DNA of 64,000 nucleotides from Oceanibacterium hippocampi (GTDB lineage: Bacteria; Pseudomonadota; Alphaproteobacteria; Sneathiellales; Sneathiellaceae). Shown piece by piece: positions 51,189 to 62,273 of the stretch (its first letter is position 1; every line of letters begins with the position of its first letter). The stretch spans positions 1,116,001-1,180,000 of the forward strand of contig NZ_FWFR01000001.1 of NCBI RefSeq assembly GCF_900172325.1, in the 5' to 3' direction. The notes beneath the pieces are model-generated. The model was not told the origin of the DNA. It made no database searches and worked only from the letters and a program-made list of their open reading frames with translations. The position numbers and the translations under genes are program-made.

Positions 51189-51989
51189 CTATTCCGCCGC
51201 CACCGCCTGCCCGGCGACGAGTTCGTCGAGGCAGTCGTCGGCGAGCGGCGTGATCGGCGTGAAGTCGCGGTGCGCGATCCACGGCTCGCGCCTGAAGGCG
51301 CGGATGTGGTTCTCCACCTCGCAGAGCGAGAGATAGACGATGGTGCGGCCGAACGGCGAGATGTTCGGCGGGCTCGCATGCACCAGCAGCGAGGAGAACA
51401 TCAGCATCGAGCCGGCCGGGCCGGTCGGCGCGACGCAGCCGCCGCGCTCCGCGAGTTCGGTCACCGTCGCCCGGTCGAGCGTCCAGAGCGGGTAGGAGGT
51501 GGTCGCCAGGTCGTGCCCGGCGGCGACCACGCCCGCCTTGTGGCTGCCCGGGATAAAAAGCAGCGGGCCGTTCGCCGCGGTCACGTCGTCGAGGAAGACG
51601 GCGATGTTCATCGCGCGCGGCTCCGGCATCTCGTCGTCGCGTTTCCAGGTGCCGTAGTCCTGGTGCCACTGCCAGACGTCGCCGTCGAAGGCGGCCTTGG
51701 CGTTGACCTTGTACTGGTGCATGTAGACCTCGCCGCCGAGCAGCTGGCGAACCGGCTCGATCAGCCGCGGGTGGGCGCCGAGCCGGCGGAAGCCCTCGTT
51801 GTAGGTATGCGCCGCGAAGGCGGTCCGGGCGACGCCGGAGCTTTCCCGCCAGACCTCCTTCCGGTCGGTGGCGTAGACCGTCTCCGCTTCGCGCTTCAGC
51901 ATTGCCGCCTCCGCCGGCGTGAACTTGCCCGGGAAGAAGAGATAGCCGTCCTCGTCGAAGCGCTTCAGTTCCGTCTCGTTCAGCCGCAT
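51189..51989 (-). CDS. Phytanoyl-CoA dioxygenase family protein (ectoine-hydroxylase-like)
   Basis: A 266-residue Fe(II)/2-oxoglutarate oxygenase. DEDGYLFFPGKFTPAEAAML is the usual start, the iron ligands are HQD in WQWHQDYGTW and His in LLVHASPPNISP, and the following GRTIVYLS arginine binds 2-oxoglutarate. ANGPLLFIPGSHK is the family core. Members hydroxylate small amino-acid-like compounds, and this one sits in a block with lyase and cyclodeaminase homologues. It follows GntR by 61 bases. Confidence 0.9.
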   Translation of the reverse strand: MRLNETELKRFDEDGYLFFPGKFTPAEAAMLKREAETVYATDRKEVWRESSGVARTAFAAHTYNEGFRRLGAHPRLIEPVRQLLGGEVYMHQYKVNAKAAFDGDVWQWHQDYGTWKRDDEMPEPRAMNIAVFLDDVTAANGPLLFIPGSHKAGVVAAGHDLATTSYPLWTLDRATVTELAERGGCVAPTGPAGSMLMFSSLLVHASPPNISPFGRTIVYLSLCEVENHIRAFRREPWIAHRDFTPITPLADDCLDELVAGQAVAAE

Positions 51990-52050
51990 CGGTCGTTCCT
52001 CCCGCGTCCGCGCCCGGTCGTCCCGCCGGGGCGATGGTCTTCGTCTGCCG

Positions 52051-52707
52051 TCAGTCCGACGTCAGCCGGCGATGGGTGGTCTCGCCCGCATGCTCGGCAT
52101 GGCGGGTGGCCAGCGTGGCGGCCCCTGCCGCATCGCCCGCGATCACCGCGCCGGCGATCGCCGCATGTTCGTCCCAGATCGCTGCCCAGCCGTCCGCATC
52201 CTCCAGCACGACCCGCATGGAACGCGCCATGTGCGGCCAGAATCCCTCGGCCGTACCCGCGATCTCGGCATTGCCCGACAGGGCCTGCAGCGCCTGGTGA
52301 AAGGCGACGTCGGCCGCGACCAGCGCGCCGATGTCGCGTTTCGCAGCGGCCGCCCGGCCGTCGGCTATGAGCGTATCGAGTTGCCGCGCGCACCCGTCGC
52401 CGGCGTGACCGGCCGCGAGCCGGGCCGCGAGGCCGTCGAGCGCGCCGCGCACCTGGTAGAGCGCGAGCAGGCGGTCGGCGTCGATCGGCGCGACCATCTG
52501 GCCCTTGCGGCCACGATCGACGACCAGGCCCTCGCGCTTCAGCAGGATCAGGGCGTGACTGATCGGCTGGCGGCTGACGCCGAGCCGGCCGGCGAGATCT
52601 TCCTGGGTGAGCGGGGCGGAGGGGGCGAGATCGCCCGACATGATCGCCGCGCGGATCGCCGCGTGGGTCTGCATCGTCAGGTCGGGCTTCGCGTCGAGCG
52701 GGCGCAT
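52051..52707 (-). CDS. GntR family (FadR-type) regulator
   Basis: A 218-residue regulator. The winged helix has LTQEDLAGRLGVSRQPISHA (about 34-53) and LKREGLVVDRGRKGQMV, and the C-terminal FCD-like domain has FHQALQALSGN and HAAIAGAVIAGDAAGA with likely metal-binding histidines. I set the start at ATG 52707 with GGAG upstream. A longer start at 52767 would run through the near-perfect operator at 52736-52756, which makes the short form more plausible. It probably controls itself and the flanking genes. Confidence 0.9.
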   Translation of the reverse strand: MRPLDAKPDLTMQTHAAIRAAIMSGDLAPSAPLTQEDLAGRLGVSRQPISHALILLKREGLVVDRGRKGQMVAPIDADRLLALYQVRGALDGLAARLAAGHAGDGCARQLDTLIADGRAAAAKRDIGALVAADVAFHQALQALSGNAEIAGTAEGFWPHMARSMRVVLEDADGWAAIWDEHAAIAGAVIAGDAAGAATLATRHAEHAGETTHRRLTSD

Positions 52708-52735
52708 GGTGGCTCCGGCGGGCGATTGCGTGGAG

Positions 52736-52756
52736 TTCTGAATTCCGAATTCAGAA
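52736..52756. promoter_or_regulatory. Operator of the GntR gene
   Basis: TTCTGAATTC (52736-52745) and GAATTCAGAA (52747-52756) form a perfect 10-bp inverted repeat around one base, 29 bases upstream of the GntR ATG. Its symmetry and place make it the probable autoregulatory site. Confidence 0.8.
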
Positions 52757-52794
52757 TATCGGGACATGGCGCGACCGTCAATCGGTACGCCGGC

Positions 52795-52875
52795 CTACTC
52801 CATTGCCGGGCCCGCCGCAGCCTCGTCCGGACCGGAAAAGGGCACGATGGCCTTGAACGACTGCGCCTTGGTCAT
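52795..52875 (-). CDS. 26-residue micro-ORF coupled to the lyase gene
   Basis: MTKAQSFKAIVPFSGPDEAA continues for six more residues to a stop. The ATG overlaps the TGA of the lyase gene (ATGA) and is preceded by GGGAGGAAAC, a near-ideal ribosome-binding site. It is followed by the GntR operator. It could be a small protein, a regulatory peptide or the remnant of a longer gene; length alone cannot decide. No similarity recognised. Confidence 0.5.
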   Translation of the reverse strand: MTKAQSFKAIVPFSGPDEAAAGPAME

Positions 52876-54473
52876 GTTTCCTCCCAGCCGCGCCCGGATA
52901 TCGGCGAGGGGGTGTCGGCGAACAGGTCGTGGATCGCGGCGACGGTGTCCGCCCGCCAGAGCGCCGCATGGACGGCATCGGCGTCCGGGCCGGTTTCCCG
53001 GTCCCCGGTGAGCGTCGGGCAGGCGGCACGGACGATCCGGTGCAGCATCCCACCGGCCGCGCCCGCGCGTGCCGCCGCATCCTCCGCCCCGAACCGCAGG
53101 TCGGCGGCCTGGGCGGCGACGAGCGCCTCGATCGCGATCAGCCAGCGGGCCAGCGCCGTCTGTTCGTCGAGCTTGCGGATGGTGAGCGGCGATTGCGGCG
53201 CCACGTCCTCGACCGTGTCGGAGACGGCGAGCGCGTCGAGGCTCGCCGGCTCAGCCTTCAGCCTGATCTCCGCATGCAGCGCGGCGACGGTCTTCTGCAT
53301 CGGCACGAGGCCGGCCGAGGCGCCGCCGACCGGGCTCAGATAATTCGGCAACCCGGTGAGACGCCCGGTCATCAGCTTGATCGTGCGCTGGGCCGAGGCG
53401 GTCGCCAGATGGGTCATGGCGATGGCGAGCGTGTCGAAGGCAAGCGCGATCGCCGGCGTGTGGAAGTTGGCCGTCGAATGGATCTCGCCCGCCCCCGCGC
53501 CGCCGCTGTCGTCGGGCAGCACCAGCGGATTGTCGGCGGTGGCGTTGAGCTCGACCTCGACCGCCGCCCGCGCCGCGTCGAAGGCGGCGAGCATCGTGCC
53601 GGTCACCGGCGCCAGCGTGCGAAACGACAGCGCGTCCTGCACCCGCGCCGTCGCGCTCTCCCGGGTGCCGCCTTTCAGCGCACGGCGGAACAGCGCCGCC
53701 GCCTCCCGCTGGCCGGCCGCCGGGCGGGCATCGGCGAAGCGTTCGTCGAAGATCCGCGGGTTGGCGCCGTAGCCCGCGCAGGCGAACGCGGCCGTGCTGA
53801 CATGAAGGGCCAGCGTGTCGCGGAGCCGATCGAGCGCCAGCGCCGCCATGGCGACCGTCACCGCCGAGCCGTTGCCGATGGCGAGCCCGTCCTTCGGGCC
53901 GAGTCGCGCCGGTTCGAGGCCGGCCGCGGCGAGCGCCTCGGCGCCCGGCATCGCGCGTCCGCCATGCACCGCCAGGCCGCGGCCGATCATCACGTCAGCG
54001 ATGGCCATCAGCAGGGCCAGGTCGCCGGCGCCGATCGAGCCCCGGCCCGGTACGACCGGCGTCACGTCGCGGGCCAGCATCTCGATCATCAGGTCATGGA
54101 CATGCGGCGAGATCCCGGCGCCGCCCCTGGCCAGCGCCACGGTCCGGCAGAAAAGCGCGGCCCGCGCGGTCTCGACCGGCAGCGGCTCGCCGATGCCGAC
54201 GACCCGGCCCCGGATCATCTGCTCCTGGAAGGCGGCCATTTCGCCCGGCGTGATACGGTGGCCGAGATTGCCGCCGAGCCCGGTGTTGAGGCCGTAAACC
54301 GGCGTCTCGCCGGCCGCATGGGCATCGACCACGGCGCGCGTGGCGGCCATGCGCGCGCGGATGTCGTCGGACAGCGTCAGGCGGAGCGGGGCGCGGGCGG
54401 CGCGAACCACGTCGGCGATGGTGAGCGGCGGCCCGTCGAGTGCGAGGCCCTGTTCGCGGACCGGAGCGCTCAT
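52872..54473 (-). CDS. Aromatic amino acid ammonia-lyase homologue lacking the MIO serine
   Basis: A 533-residue HAL/PAL-fold protein. The catalytic tyrosine is kept in VYGLNTGLGGN (Y60). The loop that normally reads GSVGASGDLAPL, whose Ala-Ser-Gly cyclises to the MIO cofactor, reads GSIGAGDLALL (about 145-155), one residue short with the serine missing. Other HAL segments are present (LIGNGSAVTV-like LAIGNGSAVTVA, ELNATADNPLV, IHSTANFHTP). Canonical MIO cannot form, so classical ammonia elimination is unlikely; elimination of a better leaving group such as a trialkylamine is possible, as proposed for ergothionase (recalled, not checked). ATG 54473 overlaps the cyclodeaminase stop (ATGA). Confidence 0.85.
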   Translation of the reverse strand: MSAPVREQGLALDGPPLTIADVVRAARAPLRLTLSDDIRARMAATRAVVDAHAAGETPVYGLNTGLGGNLGHRITPGEMAAFQEQMIRGRVVGIGEPLPVETARAALFCRTVALARGGAGISPHVHDLMIEMLARDVTPVVPGRGSIGAGDLALLMAIADVMIGRGLAVHGGRAMPGAEALAAAGLEPARLGPKDGLAIGNGSAVTVAMAALALDRLRDTLALHVSTAAFACAGYGANPRIFDERFADARPAAGQREAAALFRRALKGGTRESATARVQDALSFRTLAPVTGTMLAAFDAARAAVEVELNATADNPLVLPDDSGGAGAGEIHSTANFHTPAIALAFDTLAIAMTHLATASAQRTIKLMTGRLTGLPNYLSPVGGASAGLVPMQKTVAALHAEIRLKAEPASLDALAVSDTVEDVAPQSPLTIRKLDEQTALARWLIAIEALVAAQAADLRFGAEDAAARAGAAGGMLHRIVRAACPTLTGDRETGPDADAVHAALWRADTVAAIHDLFADTPSPISGRGWEET

Positions 54474-55474
54474 GCGTAGCGCAGCCGGTGGCCGATGCCG
54501 GCGGCCGCGGCCTTGGCGAGAATGGCGTGGCCGAGCGCGATGTCGGAGAGCGACAACCCGCGATGCCAGAGCAGGATGGTCTCGTCGTCGCTTTCCCGCC
54601 CGGGCCTGAGCCCGGCGACGATCTGGCCGAGCTCGGCATGCAGCGTCGCCTCGGAGAGCTTGCCCGCCTCGACATGGGCGCGGAGCGCGCCGAACTTGCC
54701 GCCCTTGCACTGGCCCCAGTCGTCGACCACCAGCTTCGCCATGATGTCAGTCAGCGAAAGCTCGACCGCGCTCATCGTCCCGTAGGGGACGACCAGCGCC
54801 CCGGGCTTTATCCATTCGGTCTTCAGCATTGGCTCCGGCGCCGGCAGGCGGGAGGCCTCGACGACGATGTCGGCGCCCGCCACGCATGTCTCCCAGTCGT
54901 CGGTCGCCACGACCGTCTTGCCGAGGTCGCGGGAAAGCCGTTCGGCGAAGGGCACCCGGCTTTCCGGGCGGCGGGAATGGACGCGGATCTCGTCGAAATC
55001 GAACAGCGAATTCAGGAGCCGCACGTTCCAGTAGGCGGTGCCGCGCGCGCCGATATGGCCGAGCACCTTCGCGCCCTTCCGCGCCAGGTGTTTCGCGCCG
55101 ACCGCGGTCACCGCGCCGGTCCGCATGTCGGTGATGCCGCTCGCATCCAGGATCGCCGTGGGCACGCCGGTGCGTGGATCGAACAGGTTGAGGATGCCGA
55201 ACTCGGACGGGAAGCCGTGCTTGTAATTGTCGACGAAGTCGCCGACCACCTTGACGCCGGCGGCATCGATCCCGCCGCCGATCCAGCCGCGCAGCACGTT
55301 GAAATGGCCCTCGACCCCGGCGCGCGGCTCCAGGTGCATGCGCGGTTCTATGACCGTCTCGCCACGCCCCTGCATGGCGAGGCTGGCCTCGATCGCGGCG
55401 ATGATCTCGCCATCGGTCAGCGCCGCCGCCTCGACATCGAAACGGTTCAGGTAGGTGAGATAGATCGGCTGCAT
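54470..55474 (-). CDS. Ornithine cyclodeaminase/mu-crystallin family protein
   Basis: A 334-residue NAD(P)-binding protein. GHFNVLRGWIGGG and VKVVGDFVDNYKHGFPSEFG lead to the cofactor region KVLGHIGARGTAYWNVRLL (about 147-165) and SRLPAPEPMLKTEWIKPGA. The family includes cyclodeaminases, ketimine reductases and alanine dehydrogenase-like enzymes. It is the first gene of the unit with GAGGAGGTTCC as ribosome-binding site, and it overlaps the lyase gene. Which reaction it performs cannot be told; an imine or amino-acid substrate is expected. Confidence 0.88.
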   Translation of the reverse strand: MQPIYLTYLNRFDVEAAALTDGEIIAAIEASLAMQGRGETVIEPRMHLEPRAGVEGHFNVLRGWIGGGIDAAGVKVVGDFVDNYKHGFPSEFGILNLFDPRTGVPTAILDASGITDMRTGAVTAVGAKHLARKGAKVLGHIGARGTAYWNVRLLNSLFDFDEIRVHSRRPESRVPFAERLSRDLGKTVVATDDWETCVAGADIVVEASRLPAPEPMLKTEWIKPGALVVPYGTMSAVELSLTDIMAKLVVDDWGQCKGGKFGALRAHVEAGKLSEATLHAELGQIVAGLRPGRESDDETILLWHRGLSLSDIALGHAILAKAAAAGIGHRLRYA

Positions 55475-55550
55475 GGAACCTCCTCGGGACGCGGCGGGCA
55501 TGGTGGCGAGCGGACCGGGACGGCCCGGCGCGCCGCCCGGCCGTCGCCGG

Positions 55551-57284
55551 TCATTCCGCCGGCAACCCGAGCAGGGCGCACTGCGACACGTAATAGCCCA
55601 TCAGGGTGTCGCTTATTCCCGGATACCACGTCTCGCGGAACCGTTTCACGGTGAAACTGGGGCACAGTTGCAGGACGCGCCGGGCGGCGTCCCGGGCTTC
55701 GTCGGCGAGGCCGGCGTCGCTGCAGACCGAGGCGAAGAGGAACCAGGTCCGGTAATCCGCGTTCTGCAGGCGCACCGCGCGGCGGCCGTTTTCGAGCGCC
55801 GCCTCCCGGTCGCCGCCCGAGCGCATGATCATCTGCCCCCGGATCGCCAGCACCAGCGGCATGAAGGGGTCGTTCGGGCTGAGCCGGATCGCCTGGTGCG
55901 AGGCCTCGATGCTCTCTGCGCATCGGTCGGCCCAGAAGCAGATCGCCGCCAGGGCATGATGGGCCATGCTGAAGTTGGGGTTGAGCGCGATGGCGTGCCG
56001 GGCCGCCGAGATCGCGTCCTCGTAGCGGCGCTCGTTACCGTACAGCCGGGCGAGGACGGCGTGGGACAGCGCGTCGGTGTCGTCCAGCCCGATCGCCGTG
56101 ACCGCGTGGTCCCGCGCCTCGCGCAGCAGGTCGGCCCGGTCGGATGCGGAATCCGTGTGGCTCAGTTGTTCGAGCGCGAAGGAAAGGTAACTGTGCGCCT
56201 GCGCCAGGTTCGGATCCTGCGTCAGGGTCTGGCGAAAGAGGTCGATGCCGGCCGCGAGGCCGGCGGCGTCCAGCCTCCACATCTCCTGAAGGCCGCGCTG
56301 CATCAGGCCCCATGCGTCGAGACTGCCGGGCCGTTGCCGGGCCGCCAGCTTGCGCTCGAAACTGCCGATCTCGGGTCCGATCTTGCCGACGATCGTCTCG
56401 GTGATCTCGTCCTGGACGTCGAAAATGTCGCGCAGCTGCCGGTCGAATCGATCGGCCCAGATGTGGTTGCCGCTTTCGCCTTCGATCAGCTGCGCGGTGA
56501 TCCGCACCCGTTCACCGGACTTGCGGACGCTGCCTTCCAGGATGTAGCGGACGCCGAGTTGCGCCGCCGCGGCCTTCACGTCGGTCGACTGTCCCTTGAA
56601 GGTGAAGCTGGTGTTCCTGGCGATGACGAAGAACGAGCGGTACTTCGACAGGCTGGTGATGATGTCCTCGGTGATGCCGTCGGAGAAATATTCCTGCTCC
56701 GGATCGCCGGACATGTTGTCGAAGGGCAGCACGGCGATCGACGGCTTGGCGGGGAGCGCGAGGCCGTTCGCGGCTTCGACAGCTTCGACGACATCGGCGA
56801 CATCGGCGGCCGCCGGCCCGGCGGGCCAGCGCCACACGCCGACCGGGCGGGCGATGTTCTTCAGCGCGTGCATGTCGCCGCCGCCGAACTGCCCGGCGGC
56901 CTTCTTGTCCAGGCTGTGATGCACCATGTCCGAGATGAGCACCTGTCCGGGCTCCGCCAGGGCCTCCAGCCGGGCCGCGACGTTGATCCCGTCGCCGTAG
57001 ATGTCGTCCTCCTGGATGGTGACATCGCCGATATGCACGCCGACGCGGAGCCGGATGATCCCGTGGCCCGCGAGTCCGGCCTGCAGATCGACCGCGCAGG
57101 CGACCGCGTTCGAAACGTCGGCGAACTCGACGATCCAGCCGTCGCCCATGCGCTTGATGATCCGGCCGTTGGCGCCGGCGATCCGGGGCTGGAGAATGTC
57201 CTGTCGCAAGGCGTTGAGCGCGGCAAGGGTATGCGTCTCGTCCTCGCCCATGAGGCGCGAGTAGTCGACCACATCGGCGGCCAT
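55551..57284 (-). CDS. Class III adenylate/guanylate cyclase domain with TPR region
   Basis: A 577-residue protein common in alphaproteobacteria. Residues about 1-150 form a cyclase catalytic domain (AADVVDYSRLMGEDETHTL, RMGDGWIVEFADVSNAV, IYGDGINVAARLEALAEPGQ), followed by a TolB-like N-domain (PSIAVLPFDNMSGDPEQEYF to RFDRQLRDIFDVQDEI) and TPR repeats from about 370. The usual N-terminal ERRLAAI precedes the ATG here as ERRLAVI without a start codon in frame, so the catalytic domain may begin at 57284 or be slightly truncated. It is divergent from katG. Confidence 0.85.
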   Translation of the reverse strand: MAADVVDYSRLMGEDETHTLAALNALRQDILQPRIAGANGRIIKRMGDGWIVEFADVSNAVACAVDLQAGLAGHGIIRLRVGVHIGDVTIQEDDIYGDGINVAARLEALAEPGQVLISDMVHHSLDKKAAGQFGGGDMHALKNIARPVGVWRWPAGPAAADVADVVEAVEAANGLALPAKPSIAVLPFDNMSGDPEQEYFSDGITEDIITSLSKYRSFFVIARNTSFTFKGQSTDVKAAAAQLGVRYILEGSVRKSGERVRITAQLIEGESGNHIWADRFDRQLRDIFDVQDEITETIVGKIGPEIGSFERKLAARQRPGSLDAWGLMQRGLQEMWRLDAAGLAAGIDLFRQTLTQDPNLAQAHSYLSFALEQLSHTDSASDRADLLREARDHAVTAIGLDDTDALSHAVLARLYGNERRYEDAISAARHAIALNPNFSMAHHALAAICFWADRCAESIEASHQAIRLSPNDPFMPLVLAIRGQMIMRSGGDREAALENGRRAVRLQNADYRTWFLFASVCSDAGLADEARDAARRVLQLCPSFTVKRFRETWYPGISDTLMGYYVSQCALLGLPAE

Positions 57285-57497
57285 GATGACGGCTAGGCGG
57301 CGTTCCAGGGCGTGCCACTCCTCTCGCGCGGGGGAGTATCGGTCGAATGCCGCGCAAAGGCCAGATATCCGTGAGGACGGGGCGGACCAATCCCGGTGCG
57401 TTGATCGCCATCAACGCGCCATGCTGCTTCTCGGGCATATTTGCTATATCTTAAGTATGATCCGCGAGAGCCGCCCGGCAGCGGGCGTCTTTCTTCA

Positions 57498-57512
57498 TTG
57501 GAATGATTCCAG
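57498..57512. promoter_or_regulatory. 7-1-7 box 1 upstream of katG
   Basis: TTGGAATGATTCCAG, an inverted repeat of 7 bases around one base with a single mismatch. The layout matches Fur-superfamily (PerR/Irr-like) sites. It lies just upstream of a possible TTGACG -35 element (57518-57523). Confidence 0.6.
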
Positions 57513-57520
57513 ACTATTGA

Positions 57521-59749
<2,229 letters not shown>

Positions 59750-60069
59750 GCGCTGGACAGGTCACCGGGGCGGTGCGCCGGCCGAGGCGGCGTGCCGTCT
59801 TGGCGGGCCGCGACAGCGGACGCCGAGGTTATGTAGTCGTATTACAGGTGGGTCGCCGGCTCGCTGCCGGAAACGTTGCCTGCGACGCCCCGAGTACAAC
59901 CACTCCGACGGGCCAAGGTCGAGGGCAAGCTAACAAATGCCATGTCAACTGTGTCAATGAGGCCAGAACCATTCACGCCGAAGATTCTCAGATCGGACAA
60001 GTAAATTGGCACTCCATACGCGGCGCACTGCTTGTTCTTGTTATCCTTAAGCGGGGCGGAGCTTAAACG
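59750..60069. other. Transition from host to AT-richer DNA, no clear gene
   Basis: The first 180 bases are GC-rich host-like sequence; from about 59930 the composition drops to about half AT. A frame ending at 60066 (KCHVNCVNEARTIHAEDSQ) is open but short and unconvincing; it may be a remnant. This is the probable left edge of the AlbA_2 island. Confidence 0.45.
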
Positions 60070-61590
60070 TCAGTTATCTACTTGGGATAGTTCAATGAAC
60101 TCAATCTCGTCAAGGCGACTGGCTGCGCGGTAAATCGCACCGCGCACAGCGCTATTACTACGATATGTGTTGAGTAATCCGTCTAGGATCTCTAGAAGCG
60201 GTTCGACATTTTCAAAGTCATTGGGAAGCCCTTGAATGGCTCTTGCGATCAACGTCGGCTGATATCGATCGGCCAGACCATCGATCTCACCGGCTTGGAT
60301 TTCCTCGCCAACAGGTACGGCATTGCCACTCAATGCCGTGTAGGCGCGAAGTTCACCACGAAGCCGCTCAAGCGCTCGTTGTTTAGGGAGCAGGTAGACC
60401 GCTTCGGTAGCGTCAAGTATTTGAACCGCCTGTTCAACATTCTGACCACTTAGGTTGATGAAATAGAACAACGGTAGCCACTGACGTTGAACTTGAGCGG
60501 CAAGGCGTACGTACTCCATCGGAGTTCGTTCACGTTCATGGCGCAGGTAGGCCTTCACTGACATGTCAGCAGTCAGGGCGCGCTCTTCAATCCGCTCGCG
60601 AATCTGCCCATTTTGGTCAATGGCCCTTACGTCGCCGACAAGACGAAGCGTCGGCGAGCCTTCCCGTTCTAGAAACTCGCCTTCACGAATAAATTCAAGC
60701 TGGTCTGCCAATTCGCGATCAATGGTGATCTGAACATTGCCTGTATCGAGAGTTCCATCTTGAGTATCCACAATTAGTGCCTTGTCAGTTCCGATCGCTG
60801 ATAGTCTCGCAGCACTTGACAAGAGCATTGTCTGGCTCGAGTGGTCGCGCTCCCTCAGCATGGCGAGTAGATCGCCGAATTTGATACGCGCAGATTGACC
60901 GGGATACCGAAACAAGATGCTACCATCCGAAAGTCCGTCGCCATCGCGACAAACGATCACCGGGGGAAGTGAGTACTTCTCGACGTGGATGACACCAATT
61001 CTCAGACCGCCCAAATTAATGGAGCATTTCGAAAATATGGGCGTTGGCGTGAGGAAGGATTTTACCTTATCGGCTATTGTCGAAACATCGGTGTTTTCAA
61101 AGGTATCGTCGGGAAGTCCCACAACCCGGCATTCATCATCTGTAACCCCAATGAAGACAAATCCCCCCCGATTATTGGCTAGACCTGCCACTGCTCTGAC
61201 AATTGGAGTTAATCGCCTAGGATCGAAGGATTCCTTACATTCTTGCTCGGATGTCTCGCCATCGGCGAGATACCATTGGCCATCGGATCGGCGCTCGAAC
61301 CGCCCGTGCGCACGATCGGCCAGAGTCCTCCGTTGTGTTGCAGTATTGTCCTCAACAACAACACCGACCTCTCTAGGCGTGAAAGTTATCAAGAAAGCAT
61401 CTAATGCCGCGTCATTTGCCGTTGGGACATCGCGCCCGTAAGTGCCGCCTCTTATCTGGCTGATCCGGCCCGAATTCACCGGACGTTCCTGACGGTTGAA
61501 ATAGAACTGAATGTCGCGATTGCGCTGCCCACGCGCCAGCATTGCCTTTATCAGTCCGATCTCCTCATCGGTGATGCTGCGTTGTGGCAC
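60070..61590 (-). CDS. AlbA_2 (Schlafen-type) domain protein with N-terminal HTH
   Basis: A 506-residue protein in AT-richer DNA. The N-terminal segment (about 1-50, SITDEEIGLIKAMLARGQRN and NSGRISQIRGGTYG) looks like a helix-turn-helix. Residues about 110-200 are an AlbA_2 putative ATP/nucleic-acid-binding domain: EQECKESFDP, then AVAGLANNRGGFVFIGVTDD and VVGLPDDTFEN. The C-terminal 200 residues are helical and unrecognised. AlbA_2 proteins include transcription regulators and accessory or defence proteins. It stands alone, next to a long AT-rich gap and a tRNA gene. Confidence 0.82.
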   Translation of the reverse strand: MPQRSITDEEIGLIKAMLARGQRNRDIQFYFNRQERPVNSGRISQIRGGTYGRDVPTANDAALDAFLITFTPREVGVVVEDNTATQRRTLADRAHGRFERRSDGQWYLADGETSEQECKESFDPRRLTPIVRAVAGLANNRGGFVFIGVTDDECRVVGLPDDTFENTDVSTIADKVKSFLTPTPIFSKCSINLGGLRIGVIHVEKYSLPPVIVCRDGDGLSDGSILFRYPGQSARIKFGDLLAMLRERDHSSQTMLLSSAARLSAIGTDKALIVDTQDGTLDTGNVQITIDRELADQLEFIREGEFLEREGSPTLRLVGDVRAIDQNGQIRERIEERALTADMSVKAYLRHERERTPMEYVRLAAQVQRQWLPLFYFINLSGQNVEQAVQILDATEAVYLLPKQRALERLRGELRAYTALSGNAVPVGEEIQAGEIDGLADRYQPTLIARAIQGLPNDFENVEPLLEILDGLLNTYRSNSAVRGAIYRAASRLDEIEFIELSQVDN

Positions 61591-62273
61591 TTGTTATGAC
61601 CCAAGCATCTCTGGTGTTTAGATTGTTCTACGAGATATGAACAAACGCGTAGTCAATCGATGTCATCGTAGATCAATGTTCGAATATGTACAAAAACATT
61701 AGCGATGAATCTATTTATGAGTCGTTATCTTGTGTTTACTAAAATTCGTATCCTTATCATATTCATTTCAGCTAATTCGAATCTTTCCGAAGACGGAAAT
61801 TGAAATTGACAGTTTTCTGATAAATATGACGTTTTCAGAAATATTACTTTCCATTATGGTTGAATGTTATCAAATGTGATAATAATATTGTGCGCCGTAT
61901 TAGATATTTAAGTTTTTTCGAATTGGAATTTCGTATTTCTGATCTATTATTTTATAAACACTGAGCGTTATTCTCTACTGTGCGCTATTGCAGTTAATTT
62001 AGTTTCCTCGACAAATCTTAGAAAATTGGACGGCCGCTATTTCGGTGAGGGAAGATTATCATCTGATCAAGGCGGGGCGTGCCCCGTATTTCCGCTAAGG
62101 CCTTGACACACCGCTTCTTGCAATTGCCTCGCATGAGGCAGTCGATCACTGAGAGTCGATGCTTTTCTTAGAAACGCGACAGATTCATGCCAAAGTTTTA
62201 AGAGTGCGATCATTTTTGCCGAGCGGCATTGCGCTATATCGCGACCGGTCGGCAGGGTATGAATGGGAAAAAA
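61591..62273. other. Long AT-rich gap with no gene
   Basis: Nearly 700 bases without a plausible gene on either strand. From about 61.62 to 62.00 kb the DNA is very AT-rich (TTATCATATTCATTTCAGC, AAATATTACTTTCC), the most extreme in the window. It separates the AlbA_2 gene from the 3' end of the tRNA-Phe gene and is probably island DNA. I saw no convincing repeat of the tRNA 3' end. Confidence 0.6.
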
